Positions 8,377-15,869 of a stretch of 64,000 bases of DNA are shown here, piece by piece. A program made the position numbers and the translations under genes. Below the pieces are notes generated by a model, which did not search any database, had not been told where the DNA came from, and was given only the letters and a program-made list of their open reading frames with translations. Positions within the stretch are counted from its first letter, which is position 1; every line of letters begins with the position of its first letter. Origin of the DNA: Halomonas sp. 328 (GTDB lineage: Bacteria > Pseudomonadota > Gammaproteobacteria > Pseudomonadales > Halomonadaceae); the NCBI RefSeq assembly GCF_015645095.1, contig NZ_JADOTW010000020.1, forward strand, positions 22,409-86,408, written 5' to 3'.

Positions 8377-8909
8377 GGGCCCTCCCCCTTCCAGACCCAG
8401 GGCAGCCCCGCCACCAGTTGCACCACCAGATCCGCCTCGGCGGCCAGGTCCCGGTGCAGGGTCTGGAGGAAGCCCACGAAGGCGCGGGTATCGCCATCCT
8501 CGGCGGGCACTCCCTCGTTGATGTCGTTGGAGACCACCACCAGGGCGATATGGCGTTGCCGGGCCTCGGTCAGCACCGAGGCCAGCAGGGTGCGGCCCTC
8601 GGCATCGCTGCCGCCACCCCCGTAGCGCCACTGGCTGGCCCAGAGGGTCAGGCAGTCGAGCAGCACGGTCTCGCCCGGGGCGACCTCGTCCAGGGCGGCA
8701 TCCAGGGCCAGGGGAACCTCCAGGGTCTCCCAGCCCTCCCCTCGCTGGCGTCGATGGCGATCGATGCGCTCGGCCATCTCGTCATCCGAGGCCCGGGCGG
8801 TGGCCAGGTACCAGAGGTTTCCGCCCCGCGCCTCCCGCCATTGGCGGGCCAGGCGCTCGGCGTAGTCGCTCTTGCCGGAGCGGGCTCCGCCGCTGATAAA
8901 GGCAATCAT
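8373..8909 (-). CDS. cobU: Adenosylcobinamide kinase / guanylyltransferase
   Basis: Bifunctional CobU, 178 residues, near the family length. P-loop SGGARSGKSDYAE at residues 6-18, then ATARASDDEMAERIDRHRR, which includes the histidine used for guanylylation in the Salmonella enzyme. LLDCLTLW follows. The segment normally reading NEVGxGIVP is replaced by NDINEGVPAED, and the FRD/NQ signature is divergent. The ATG at 8909 overlaps cobD (ATGA). The short CobU-like gene at the operon end carries the signature that this one lacks. Confidence 0.9.
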   Translation of the reverse strand: MIAFISGGARSGKSDYAERLARQWREARGGNLWYLATARASDDEMAERIDRHRRQRGEGWETLEVPLALDAALDEVAPGETVLLDCLTLWASQWRYGGGGSDAEGRTLLASVLTEARQRHIALVVVSNDINEGVPAEDGDTRAFVGFLQTLHRDLAAEADLVVQLVAGLPWVWKGEGP

Positions 8910-10030
8910 GATGTCTCTCCTCGGGCGATCTCTTCCATTGCCTCCGCCAGGGCCGCACAGAGCGCCCGGTTCTCCTCGCCGGTGCGCAGGGCCAGGCGCA
9001 GCCAGCCCCCGTCCAGGCCGGCGAAACCCTGGGTATGGCGCGCCAGCCAACCGCGGCGCAGCAGCGCCGGCAAGAGCCGGGCGGTGGCCGCGGCGCCCCG
9101 GGGGTGGCGCACCAGGAAAAAGTTGGCGCGGCTCGGCACCACCCTCAGGCCCAGGGCGCCGAGCGCCGCCTGCATGGCGGGTCGCTCGGCGGCGAGCCAG
9201 GCCCGGGTGCGGGCATTGAAGTCGCGATCCGCCAGCAGCGGTGCCACCAGGTCGGCGGCCAGCTGGTTAACGCTCCAGGCGGGCTGGAAGGCCCCGGCGG
9301 CGGTGACCCGATCCGGTGAGGCGAGCAGGTAGCCCAGGCGCAGCCCCGGCAGGGTGAACCACTTGGTCAGGGAGCGCAGCAGCACCAGGTGCTCGAAGCG
9401 CTCGAGCCAGGGGGTCAGCCGCTCCGCGTCGCCGACGAAATCGATAAAGGCCTCGTCCACCACCAGGGTACAGCCCCGCTCGGCGGTGAGCGTCAGCAGC
9501 CGCGCCATCACCGGGCACGGCACCAGGGTCGCGGTGGGGTTATTGGGACGCCCCATAAAGAGTACCTCCGCCTCCCCCAGGCCCGCGACCAGGGCCTCAA
9601 GGTCGGGGGAGAAATCAGGAGCGGCCAGGGGCAGGCCATGCACCGACAGTCCATAGGCCGCACAGGCGCGGCGATACTCGGCGAAGCCCGGCTCAAGGAT
9701 GGCGGCGGGCCGGCCGGCGTGCAGGGCGGCGGCCAGGTAGATCGCCTCGGCGCCGCCGTTGGTGAGACGCACTTGCTCCGGGGTCACCCCCTCGTGGGCG
9801 GCGATGGCGGCCCGGGCGGCGGCATAGTCCGGGTCGGGGTAGCGGCCCAGGTCGGCGGCCCGTTCGGCCAGCCACTCGGGCAGCCACTCGGGGGGGCCGA
9901 GCGGGTTGAGGTTGGCGCTGACATCGCGCAGCGGCGTCTGTGGCGGCAGGCCAAAGCGCGCCAGCAGCGGCGCCGCCTCGCCCCCGTGCAAGGGCCAGTG
10001 ATTCGAGGGGGGGACGTCCGGACTCACCAC
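8906..10030 (-). CDS. cobD: Threonine-phosphate decarboxylase
   Basis: PLP-dependent fold-type I enzyme of 374 residues that makes (R)-1-amino-2-propanol phosphate, the linker of cobalamin. The N-terminal HGGE and SANLNPLGPP, the GRPNNPTATLVP segment, DEAFIDF, and RSLTKWFTLPGLRLGY with the PLP lysine identify it. The start is a GTG: either 10030 or 10027, the latter overlapping the cbiB stop (GTGA) with AAGGAGG four bases upstream. The neighbouring CbiB consumes its product. Confidence 0.9.
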   Translation of the reverse strand: MVSPDVPPSNHWPLHGGEAAPLLARFGLPPQTPLRDVSANLNPLGPPEWLPEWLAERAADLGRYPDPDYAAARAAIAAHEGVTPEQVRLTNGGAEAIYLAAALHAGRPAAILEPGFAEYRRACAAYGLSVHGLPLAAPDFSPDLEALVAGLGEAEVLFMGRPNNPTATLVPCPVMARLLTLTAERGCTLVVDEAFIDFVGDAERLTPWLERFEHLVLLRSLTKWFTLPGLRLGYLLASPDRVTAAGAFQPAWSVNQLAADLVAPLLADRDFNARTRAWLAAERPAMQAALGALGLRVVPSRANFFLVRHPRGAAATARLLPALLRRGWLARHTQGFAGLDGGWLRLALRTGEENRALCAALAEAMEEIARGETS

Positions 10031-11013
10031 GCCTCCTTGAGCAGGATCAGTGCCGCCATCAGCAGCAGAAAGCCCAGCCAGCCGCCATGCATCAGGCGCA
10101 GGGTGGCGGCGATATGCCCTGCCATCAGCGGCCGGCGGGGCGTGCCCAGCCGGGCCCGTTCTGAGACCCGCCCGCGATAGTGATTGATGCCCCCCAGCTG
10201 CACCCCCAGCAGATTGGCCACCATCGCCTCCGGCCAGCCGCTATTGGGGCTGGGGTGGCGCGGCGCCTCCCGCCAGGTGGCGGCCAGGGCCCCACGGGTA
10301 GCCACCTCCCCCGATCCCAAGCCTTTCATAAAGAACGCGCTTAGCCAGAGCGTCAGGGCGGTCAGCCGCGCCGGCAGCCAGTTGGCGACGTCGTCGAGAC
10401 GCGCCGAGGCCCAGCCGAAGTCGGCGTAGCGCTCGTCCCGGTAGCCGACCATGGAGTCGAGGGTATTGATCGCCTTGTAGGCCAGGGCCAGGGGGGCGCC
10501 GCCGAGCAGGGCGAAGCACAGCGGCGCGGTGATGCCGTCCACGGTGTTCTCGGCCACCGTTTCCACCGCGCCGCGGCTGATCTCCGCCTCGTCCAGGTGC
10601 TCGGTATCGCGGCCTACCACCCTGGCCAGCGCCCGGCGTGCCTCGGGCAGCTCGCCCCGGCTCAGGGGCGCGGCGATCTCCCGGGCGGCGTCCCGAAGCC
10701 CCTTGATGGCCAGGCAACTGGCCAAGAGCCAGAGCTCGGCGAGCCAGGCCAGCCCCGGGTGAATCGCCGCCAGCAGGGCGAGCCCTCCCCAGGCCAGCAG
10801 GAAGGTGCCCAGCACCACCAGGGCGCACATCAGCGCCCCCTTGAGGCGCTGAGCCCGGGCGTTCCCCCGGTTCCAGGCCCGCTCCAGGCGGGCGATCACC
10901 GCCCCCATGCCCACCACCGGATGCGGCAGGGCGCGGGGATCGCCGATGATCAGATCCAGCACCAGGGCCAGCAGCACCAGCCCCAGCAGCCCGAGAGAGA
11001 GCGGCTCAGCCAT
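10024..11013 (-). CDS. cbiB: Adenosylcobinamide-phosphate synthase
   Basis: Integral membrane enzyme that attaches aminopropanol phosphate to adenosylcobyric acid. The 329-residue protein shows the family markers DLIIGDPRALPHPVVGMG at residues 19-36, GRDTEHLDEAEISRGAVETV and AENTVDGITAPLCFALLGG, and NTLDSMVGYRDERYADFGWA. The ATG at 11013 lies inside the end of cbiZ (8-base overlap). With CbiZ just upstream, the pair can reroute salvaged cobinamides through cobyric acid. Confidence 0.93.
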   Translation of the reverse strand: MAEPLSLGLLGLVLLALVLDLIIGDPRALPHPVVGMGAVIARLERAWNRGNARAQRLKGALMCALVVLGTFLLAWGGLALLAAIHPGLAWLAELWLLASCLAIKGLRDAAREIAAPLSRGELPEARRALARVVGRDTEHLDEAEISRGAVETVAENTVDGITAPLCFALLGGAPLALAYKAINTLDSMVGYRDERYADFGWASARLDDVANWLPARLTALTLWLSAFFMKGLGSGEVATRGALAATWREAPRHPSPNSGWPEAMVANLLGVQLGGINHYRGRVSERARLGTPRRPLMAGHIAATLRLMHGGWLGFLLLMAALILLKEAW

Positions 11014-11692
11014 GGCGCTCCTCCTGGCTGCGCCGCAGCGCGTCCCGGGTCGCCACGAAGACCGCCCGGCCCAGCTCGCGGCCCAGTCGCGTACCGGAGC
11101 CGGCATAGTCGCTGGGTTCCCCCGCCTGGGTGGCGGCGACGGCCAAACAGTCGGTGGAGGTGCCGCTGGCCGGAGTGCCGCTGTGGGGGTCGCGGATCGC
11201 CCGGGCCTGGAGGGCCCGGGCCTTGGCCTCCGTCGCCGAGAGGGCGGCATTGACCAGGCCCGCATCGCTCAGGTGGGCGTCCAGGAAGACCAGGGTATTG
11301 ATGGTGCCCACCGGCCGCGGGTCGCCCGTCAGGGGCGCGGTGATATCCACCGCATTGCCGGCCCCGGCGGTGACCGCCACCAGCAGCCCCTCCCCCGCCA
11401 CCAGGGCCAGGTGCTCGAGATGCACCGCGGTCATCATCGCCAGGCTCTCACCCAAGCCCAGGCCGCGCCGGGCCAGCCAGGCGCCCAGGTCATTAGCAGG
11501 CGCCCGGCCATCATAGGCCTTGTCCACATGGAAGTTGCAGAAGTGGCGCCGCCAGCCCAGGCCGCCCCCCACCAGGGCGCTGCTCAGGGTACGCAGGGGC
11601 CGGGCGGCGGCGAAGTGCAGGCAGTGGGCGTCCGCCGCCAGGCTCAGGCCCGGGGCGAAATCCAGTGCTTGCGGGCAGACCGGGGCATTCAT
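11006..11692 (-). CDS. cbiZ: Adenosylcobinamide amidohydrolase
   Basis: 228 residues with the CbiZ signature: TLSSALVGGGLGWRRHFCNF, HVDKAYDGRAPANDL, a TAGAGNAVDIT stretch, GTINTLVFLDAHLSDAGL, and SGTPASGTSTDCLAVA. In the family this enzyme cleaves the aminopropanol arm of adenosylcobinamide or pseudocobalamin to give cobyric acid, allowing remodelling of foreign corrinoids. Start at 11692 overlaps the cobT stop (ATGA). Its presence supports a salvage and remodelling role for this operon. Confidence 0.92.
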   Translation of the reverse strand: MNAPVCPQALDFAPGLSLAADAHCLHFAAARPLRTLSSALVGGGLGWRRHFCNFHVDKAYDGRAPANDLGAWLARRGLGLGESLAMMTAVHLEHLALVAGEGLLVAVTAGAGNAVDITAPLTGDPRPVGTINTLVFLDAHLSDAGLVNAALSATEAKARALQARAIRDPHSGTPASGTSTDCLAVAATQAGEPSDYAGSGTRLGRELGRAVFVATRDALRRSQEERHG

Positions 11693-12744
11693 GGGGCGTT
11701 ACCGATGCCCGCCTGATCGAAGGTCGCCATCTCGGCGAGCATGCGGCAGGCCGACTCCAGCAGCGGGAAGGCCAGGGCCGCGCCGCTGCCCTCCCCCAGG
11801 CGCAGCCCCAGATCCAGTAGCGGCTCCGCCGCCAGGGCACGCAGGGCGATATCGTGGCCCGGCTCCCGGGAGCGGTGGCCGAAGATCAAGTAAGGGCGCA
11901 GCGCCGGGCAAAGGCGACAGGCCACCAGGGCCGCCGCCGTGGCGATCAGCCCATCCACCAGTAGCGGCACCCGCCGGGCCGCCCCGCCCAGGTAGGCCCC
12001 TGCCATGGCGGCGATCTCCAGGCCGCCGAGGGCGGCGAGGGCCCCCAGGGGGTCATCCGCCTCGACCCGGCGCGCGCCCAGGGCCCGGGCGATCACCTCG
12101 CGCTTATGGGCCAGGCCCGCGGCGTCGATGCCGGTCCCCGGCCCCACCACGGCCTCCGGGGAGGCGTCACAGAGAACCGCCAGCAGGGCGCTGCTGGCGG
12201 TGGTATTGGCGATGCCCATCTCGCCAACGATCAGGCAGCGACAGCCCGCCGCCACCGCCCGCTCGGCGGCCTGGATCCCGACCCCGATGGCGGCCTCGGC
12301 CTCGTCCCGGGTCATGGCGTCCTCCCGGGCCAGGTTACGGGTGCCGGGGCGCACCTTGGCGTTCACCACCGCCTGGCGCACCTCGGCGGGCAGCTCGCCG
12401 GCCACCCCCACGTCGATCACCTCCAGGCGCGCCCCGTGCTGGCGGGCGAAGACATTGATCGCCGCGCCGCCGGCGGCGAAGTTGGCCACCATCTGGGCGG
12501 TGACCGCCTGGGGAAAGGCCGAGACCCCCTCCGCCGCCACCCCGTGATCGGCGGCGAAGACCAGCACCCCGGGAGGCGAGACCCGCGGCAGGGCCTCGCC
12601 CTGGATCAGCGCCAGCTCGATGGCCAGGCGCTCCAGACGACCCAGGCTGCCCGGCGGCTTGGTGAGGTTGTCCAGGTGCTGGGTCACCCGCTCGGCCAGG
12701 GCCGAGTCGGGCTCGCGAATGACGGCGAGGGTCGAGGAGAGCAT
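11689..12744 (-). CDS. cobT: Nicotinate-nucleotide:DMB phosphoribosyltransferase
   Basis: CobT activates 5,6-dimethylbenzimidazole to alpha-ribazole phosphate. The 351-residue protein carries the expected markers LDNLTKPPGSLGRLERLA (residues about 25-42), VFAADHGVAAEGVSAFP, GEMGIANTTASSALLA, and FGHRSREPGHDIAL with the EGSGAALAFPLLESA tail that holds the catalytic glutamate. GGAG lies six bases before the ATG at 12744. It is the first gene of the cob operon. No cobalamin riboswitch is visible upstream; a palindromic repeat element occupies that space. Confidence 0.94.
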   Translation of the reverse strand: MLSSTLAVIREPDSALAERVTQHLDNLTKPPGSLGRLERLAIELALIQGEALPRVSPPGVLVFAADHGVAAEGVSAFPQAVTAQMVANFAAGGAAINVFARQHGARLEVIDVGVAGELPAEVRQAVVNAKVRPGTRNLAREDAMTRDEAEAAIGVGIQAAERAVAAGCRCLIVGEMGIANTTASSALLAVLCDASPEAVVGPGTGIDAAGLAHKREVIARALGARRVEADDPLGALAALGGLEIAAMAGAYLGGAARRVPLLVDGLIATAAALVACRLCPALRPYLIFGHRSREPGHDIALRALAAEPLLDLGLRLGEGSGAALAFPLLESACRMLAEMATFDQAGIGNAP

Positions 12745-12832
12745 GGGGACTCCGGGCGGATCATCAGAAGAGGCGCATGGTAGCAGATGCGCCACGTCCT
12801 GATGCAGGTCATGGCGCCGGCGGCGCCACGGA

Positions 12833-12982
12833 CTAGGCTTTGTCTGAAAAGTCGGCGAGCGAAGGTCAGACAAGGCAAAAATCGGCGAAAAGACGGAGTT
12901 TACGGGGTGTAAATGAGTACTTTGAGCCGATTTTTAACGCCGTATGGCCGAGCGCAGCCAGTTTTCGGACATAGACTAGGCT
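12833..12982. repeat. Palindromic intergenic element, copy 1
   Basis: About 150 bases whose left and right halves are imperfect reverse complements. The ends TAGGCTTTGTCTGAAAAG and (reverse strand) TAGTCTATGTCCGAAAA match, the inner arms both contain AAAAATCGGC, and the tip is a TTTAC/GTAAA hairpin. A second, longer copy is at 43614-43797. The element sits between divergent cobT and the ferritin-like gene, so it may supply or disturb promoters. It encodes no protein and looks like a MITE or REP-type element. Confidence 0.85.
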
Positions 12983-13020
12983 AACGGGAAGCCCTGACGA
13001 ACCGACGGGAGGAACCGAGC

Positions 13021-13485
13021 ATGCGCTTTCATCAAGTGAAGGAGCTGGTGACCTGGGCGGTGGACTTTCACCGCCAACTGGCCGGCCAGTACCAGCGGCT
13101 GGCCGATGAGGCCAGCAACGAGCGCCAGAAGATGGCGCTGGAGTACCTGGTGCAGCGGGAGACCAAGCAGGGCCAGGAGCTGGCCAGCTACCTGGAGGAG
13201 AATGGCGACCATACCGCCGTGCTGGAGACCTGGTTCGACGACCCCGCCGACTTTCCCCATGCTCCCGTACTGGGCCGCCTGCCGGAGCGGCTCGACGGCG
13301 GTGAGGTACAGGACGTGCTGGCCACCGCCCTGGCCACCCATCGCACTCTGCAGGACCTCTACGAACACCGCGCCGAGCGGGCCGGTGCCCAGCGGGAGGA
13401 GGAGTTCTTCGCCTCCCTGGCGGCGGAGCACAAGGCGGAGGTGCGGCGCATCGTGCGCGACCTGCAGCGGTTGGAGGCCTACTAG
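13021..13485 (+). CDS. Ferritin-like/rubrerythrin-like small protein
   Basis: A 154-residue, wholly helical-looking protein. It has regularly spaced Glu and His residues in long amphipathic helices (WAVDFHRQLAGQYQ, EYLVQRETKQGQELASYLEE, LYEHRAERAGAQREEEFFAS, AAEHKAEVRRIV), which suggests a four-helix ferritin-like bundle. Metal binding is inferred from this pattern only; I cannot assign a reaction. GGGAGG lies eight bases upstream of the ATG. It is divergent from cobT across the palindromic element. Confidence 0.65.
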   Translation: MRFHQVKELVTWAVDFHRQLAGQYQRLADEASNERQKMALEYLVQRETKQGQELASYLEENGDHTAVLETWFDDPADFPHAPVLGRLPERLDGGEVQDVLATALATHRTLQDLYEHRAERAGAQREEEFFASLAAEHKAEVRRIVRDLQRLEAY

Positions 13486-13507
13486 CCGGCATCGCGCCGA
13501 GGAGGGC

Positions 13508-14017
13508 TTAGAGGATCTCCTCGATGGGGTAGACATGCACCAGGTAGAGGTAGAAGAAGAGCAACGACAGGGTCAGGATGATGACCCCGAGCACCGGCGA
13601 GCTCAGCTTGATGCCGCCGGGGCTCGCCTCCAGGGTGGTGCGGGTATCACCGCCTCCCCCTTGCCCCTGGCGAAACTGCAGCCAGGAAAAATAGATCCCG
13701 ACCACCACCAGGAAGACCACCAGCACGAAGGTGATCTTCGATGAGAGGAGCTGCCAGGCGAAGACCCGCCGGCGGTGCTCATACCCCTCGCGGCGATAGT
13801 CGTAGTAGGCCTGCAGGGCCCGGCGCTGGGCCGCCTGTCCCTGGTCGTCGAGCCAGCCGGGGTCGACCATCATCGGCGCGAAGTCCCCCTCGCCACCCTC
13901 CAGGGCCGACACGAGGTCGGCGATGCGTTCGGGGAGTGGCTCGGGCGTTTCCGCGGCGGCGCTCCCCGCCATGGCGATCATCCATACCAGCAGTAGCCAG
14001 CGGCATATCGGGCACAT
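13508..14017 (-). CDS. Hypothetical membrane protein with signal sequence
   Basis: 169 residues, not assigned to a family. An N-terminal signal-like segment (LLLVWMIAMAGSAAA) is followed by an acidic periplasmic region, a Tyr/Arg-rich stretch (YYDYRREGYEHRRR), and two strong membrane segments at about residues 94-114 and 140-161. A Gly-rich linker (RQGQGGGGD) joins the two. It begins 20 bases after the PDG-repeat gene stops, so the two are probably cotranscribed and may act together at the envelope. Confidence 0.7.
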   Translation of the reverse strand: MCPICRWLLLVWMIAMAGSAAAETPEPLPERIADLVSALEGGEGDFAPMMVDPGWLDDQGQAAQRRALQAYYDYRREGYEHRRRVFAWQLLSSKITFVLVVFLVVVGIYFSWLQFRQGQGGGGDTRTTLEASPGGIKLSSPVLGVIILTLSLLFFYLYLVHVYPIEEIL

Positions 14018-14037
14018 CGGCGTGTTCCTGCGAAAGT

Positions 14038-14634
14038 TCAGGGCGCCGCGGTCAGGAAGCGCAGGCTGCGCAACCGCCAGTCAATCACCTCATAGTAGCC
14101 CTTGCCGGCCTCGGTCTGCCGGTAGGCCTCGAACTCGGCGTCACCGAGCAGGTTGCCGAGCACCCCCAGCAAGCGTTCGCCGAGCTCGCCGCCCCAGGCA
14201 GCGAGTTCATCGGGCAGCAGCGGCAGCTCGGCCGAGGGTACCTGCATGGGCAGGGTGCCCAGGGAGGTGCCGTCGGGGAAGTGCGTGGTGGTGGAGCCGT
14301 CGGGGAACTGGCGGTGAATGCGCCCATCGGGATAGTGCGTCTCGAAGGTGCCGTCCTCGAGGATGCGGCGCCGCTCCCCCGGCGTCTCGGGAGCAAGGCC
14401 CGGCTCCCGCAGGCGCGCCTCGTCCACCCCACTGCAACGGGCCAGGCACTGCATCAGCCGGGGCGACAGCTCCTCGAGGGCGGGCCCCAGCTGCGCCAGG
14501 GCCGGGGGCGCGCCGAAATCGTCCGCCTGCCCGGGTCCCCAGGCCACCAGCCCGAGGCACAGCAGCCCCGGCCAGAGCCTGGCGCACGGCGACCATCCAC
14601 TTCCCCGGCACCATGAATCGCATCGCTTGCCCAT
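14038..14634 (-). CDS. Probable secreted protein with PDG beta repeats
   Basis: 198 residues with a hydrophobic N-terminal segment (LWPGLLCLGLVAW) that could be a signal peptide. Residues 93-124 hold a short repeat, EDGTFETHYPDGRIHRQF followed by PDGSTTTHF and PDGTS, resembling the beta-forming repeats of the eukaryotic Tcp10/CPAP G-box domain. The similarity is by eye and the function is unknown. Two Cys residues (CLARC) lie before the repeats. It precedes the membrane gene at 13508-14017 and probably forms a two-gene unit with it. The exact start is uncertain because several in-frame alternatives exist. Confidence 0.65.
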   Translation of the reverse strand: MGKRCDSWCRGSGWSPCARLWPGLLCLGLVAWGPGQADDFGAPPALAQLGPALEELSPRLMQCLARCSGVDEARLREPGLAPETPGERRRILEDGTFETHYPDGRIHRQFPDGSTTTHFPDGTSLGTLPMQVPSAELPLLPDELAAWGGELGERLLGVLGNLLGDAEFEAYRQTEAGKGYYEVIDWRLRSLRFLTAAP

Positions 14635-14734
14635 AAGCCCTCCGAGTCATTTCCGGCGCGCGGCGCACTGATCTGCAGTTTAGTTCGAGGCAGGGCCCCT
14701 CGCCCGGCCTGGCCAGCCTGGGCGCTCCGACATA

Positions 14735-14754
14735 TACTGTATTTATATACAGCA
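14735..14754 (+). promoter_or_regulatory. LexA (SOS) box
   Basis: TACTGTATTTATATACAGCA contains CTGT at 14737-14740 and ACAG at 14749-14752 separated by eight AT-rich bases, a perfect match to the gammaproteobacterial CTGT-N8-ACAG LexA operator. It ends 14 bases before the start of the radical SAM gene, so LexA binding would block that promoter. No other gene is near on this strand. Confidence 0.9.
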
Positions 14755-14767
14755 TCAGGAGCGCCCT

Positions 14768-15841
14768 ATGCCGACCCCGCCACCGCTCAAGGGCCGCGGC
14801 GCCACCTATGATCCCGACAATCGCTTCGCCCCCACCCGGGTCGAGGCGGAAGACGACGGCTGGTGGCAGGAGGAAACGCCACCACGGCGGGCCACCCTGG
14901 TGGCCGAGGAGGCGGCGCGCAGCGCCCTGGCCTGGAACGACTCGCCGGACCTGCCCTTCGACCGCTCCCTCAATCCCTACCGCGGCTGCGAGCACGGCTG
15001 CATCTACTGCTATGCCCGCCCCAGCCATGCCTACTGGGATCTCTCCCCGGGGCTCGACTTCGAGACCCGCTTGATCGCCAGGAGCGGCCTGGTGGAGCGG
15101 CTGCGCGAGGAGCTCTGCCGTCCCGGCTATGTGTGCCGCCCGATCAACCTCTCCGGCAACACCGACTGCTACCAGCCCCTGGAGGCGGAGCGGGGCAGCA
15201 CCCGGGAGCTGCTGGCCTTCCTGCTGGAATGCCGTCACCCCCTGACCCTGGTCACCAAGAGCGCCCTGCTCCTGCGCGACCTGGACCTGCTCCGGGCCCT
15301 GGCCGAGCGCCGCCTGGTGCGGGTGATGATCAGCCTGACCAGCCTCGACCGCACCCTCAAGCGCCGCCTGGAGCCCCGGGCCGCCAGCCCGGGGGCGCGA
15401 CTCAAGGCGATCCGCGCCCTGGCCGAGGCAGGCGTGCCGGTGGGCACCCTGGTGGCCCCGGTGATCCCGGGCCTCACCGACCACGAGCTGGAGCGCCTGC
15501 TCGGCGCGGCCCGGGAGGCCGGGGCCGATAGCGCCGGCTGGATGCTGCTGCGCCTGCCCCGGGAGGTGGCGCCGCTGTTCGAGGCCTGGCTCGAGGCCCA
15601 CTACCCGGAGCGGGCCGCCAGGGTAATGAGCCTGATGCGCCAATGCCGCGGCGGCGCCGCCTATGACGCCCGCTTCGGCAAGCGCATGCGCGGCGAAGGG
15701 GTCTTCGCCGAGCTACTGGCCCAGCGCTTCGCCACCACCTGTCGGCGCCTGGGGCTCAACCAGGCCCCGGCCCTGGCCGCCCAGCGGCTGGATACCAGCG
15801 CCTTTCGTCCGCCGCATCTCCAGGGCGACCTCTTCGATTAG
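14768..15841 (+). CDS. PA0069-family radical SAM protein
   Basis: 357 residues of the PA0069/SplB-like radical SAM group. The iron-sulfur motif CEHGCIYCYAR is at about residues 75-85 (CxxxCxxC), followed by a radical SAM barrel and TKSALLLRDLDLL, and PVIPGLTDHELERL near the C-terminal third. The N-terminal GRGATYDPDNRF is typical of the PA0069 group. AGGAG lies six bases before the ATG. A perfect LexA box immediately upstream points to SOS control; in P. aeruginosa the PA0069 homologue is also listed in the LexA regulon as I recall. The reaction is unknown; a role in DNA damage repair or nucleic acid processing is inference. Confidence 0.9.
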   Translation: MPTPPPLKGRGATYDPDNRFAPTRVEAEDDGWWQEETPPRRATLVAEEAARSALAWNDSPDLPFDRSLNPYRGCEHGCIYCYARPSHAYWDLSPGLDFETRLIARSGLVERLREELCRPGYVCRPINLSGNTDCYQPLEAERGSTRELLAFLLECRHPLTLVTKSALLLRDLDLLRALAERRLVRVMISLTSLDRTLKRRLEPRAASPGARLKAIRALAEAGVPVGTLVAPVIPGLTDHELERLLGAAREAGADSAGWMLLRLPREVAPLFEAWLEAHYPERAARVMSLMRQCRGGAAYDARFGKRMRGEGVFAELLAQRFATTCRRLGLNQAPALAAQRLDTSAFRPPHLQGDLFD

Positions 15842-15869
15842 GGGTTTAGTCCCGGCGGCACACCGCCGC

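Noticed and set aside
12745..13020. Second cobalamin riboswitch before cobT
   Set aside because: None of the conserved blocks (B12 box, GCCACTG-like, CTGCCCCCGCAAC) is present; the space holds the palindromic element.
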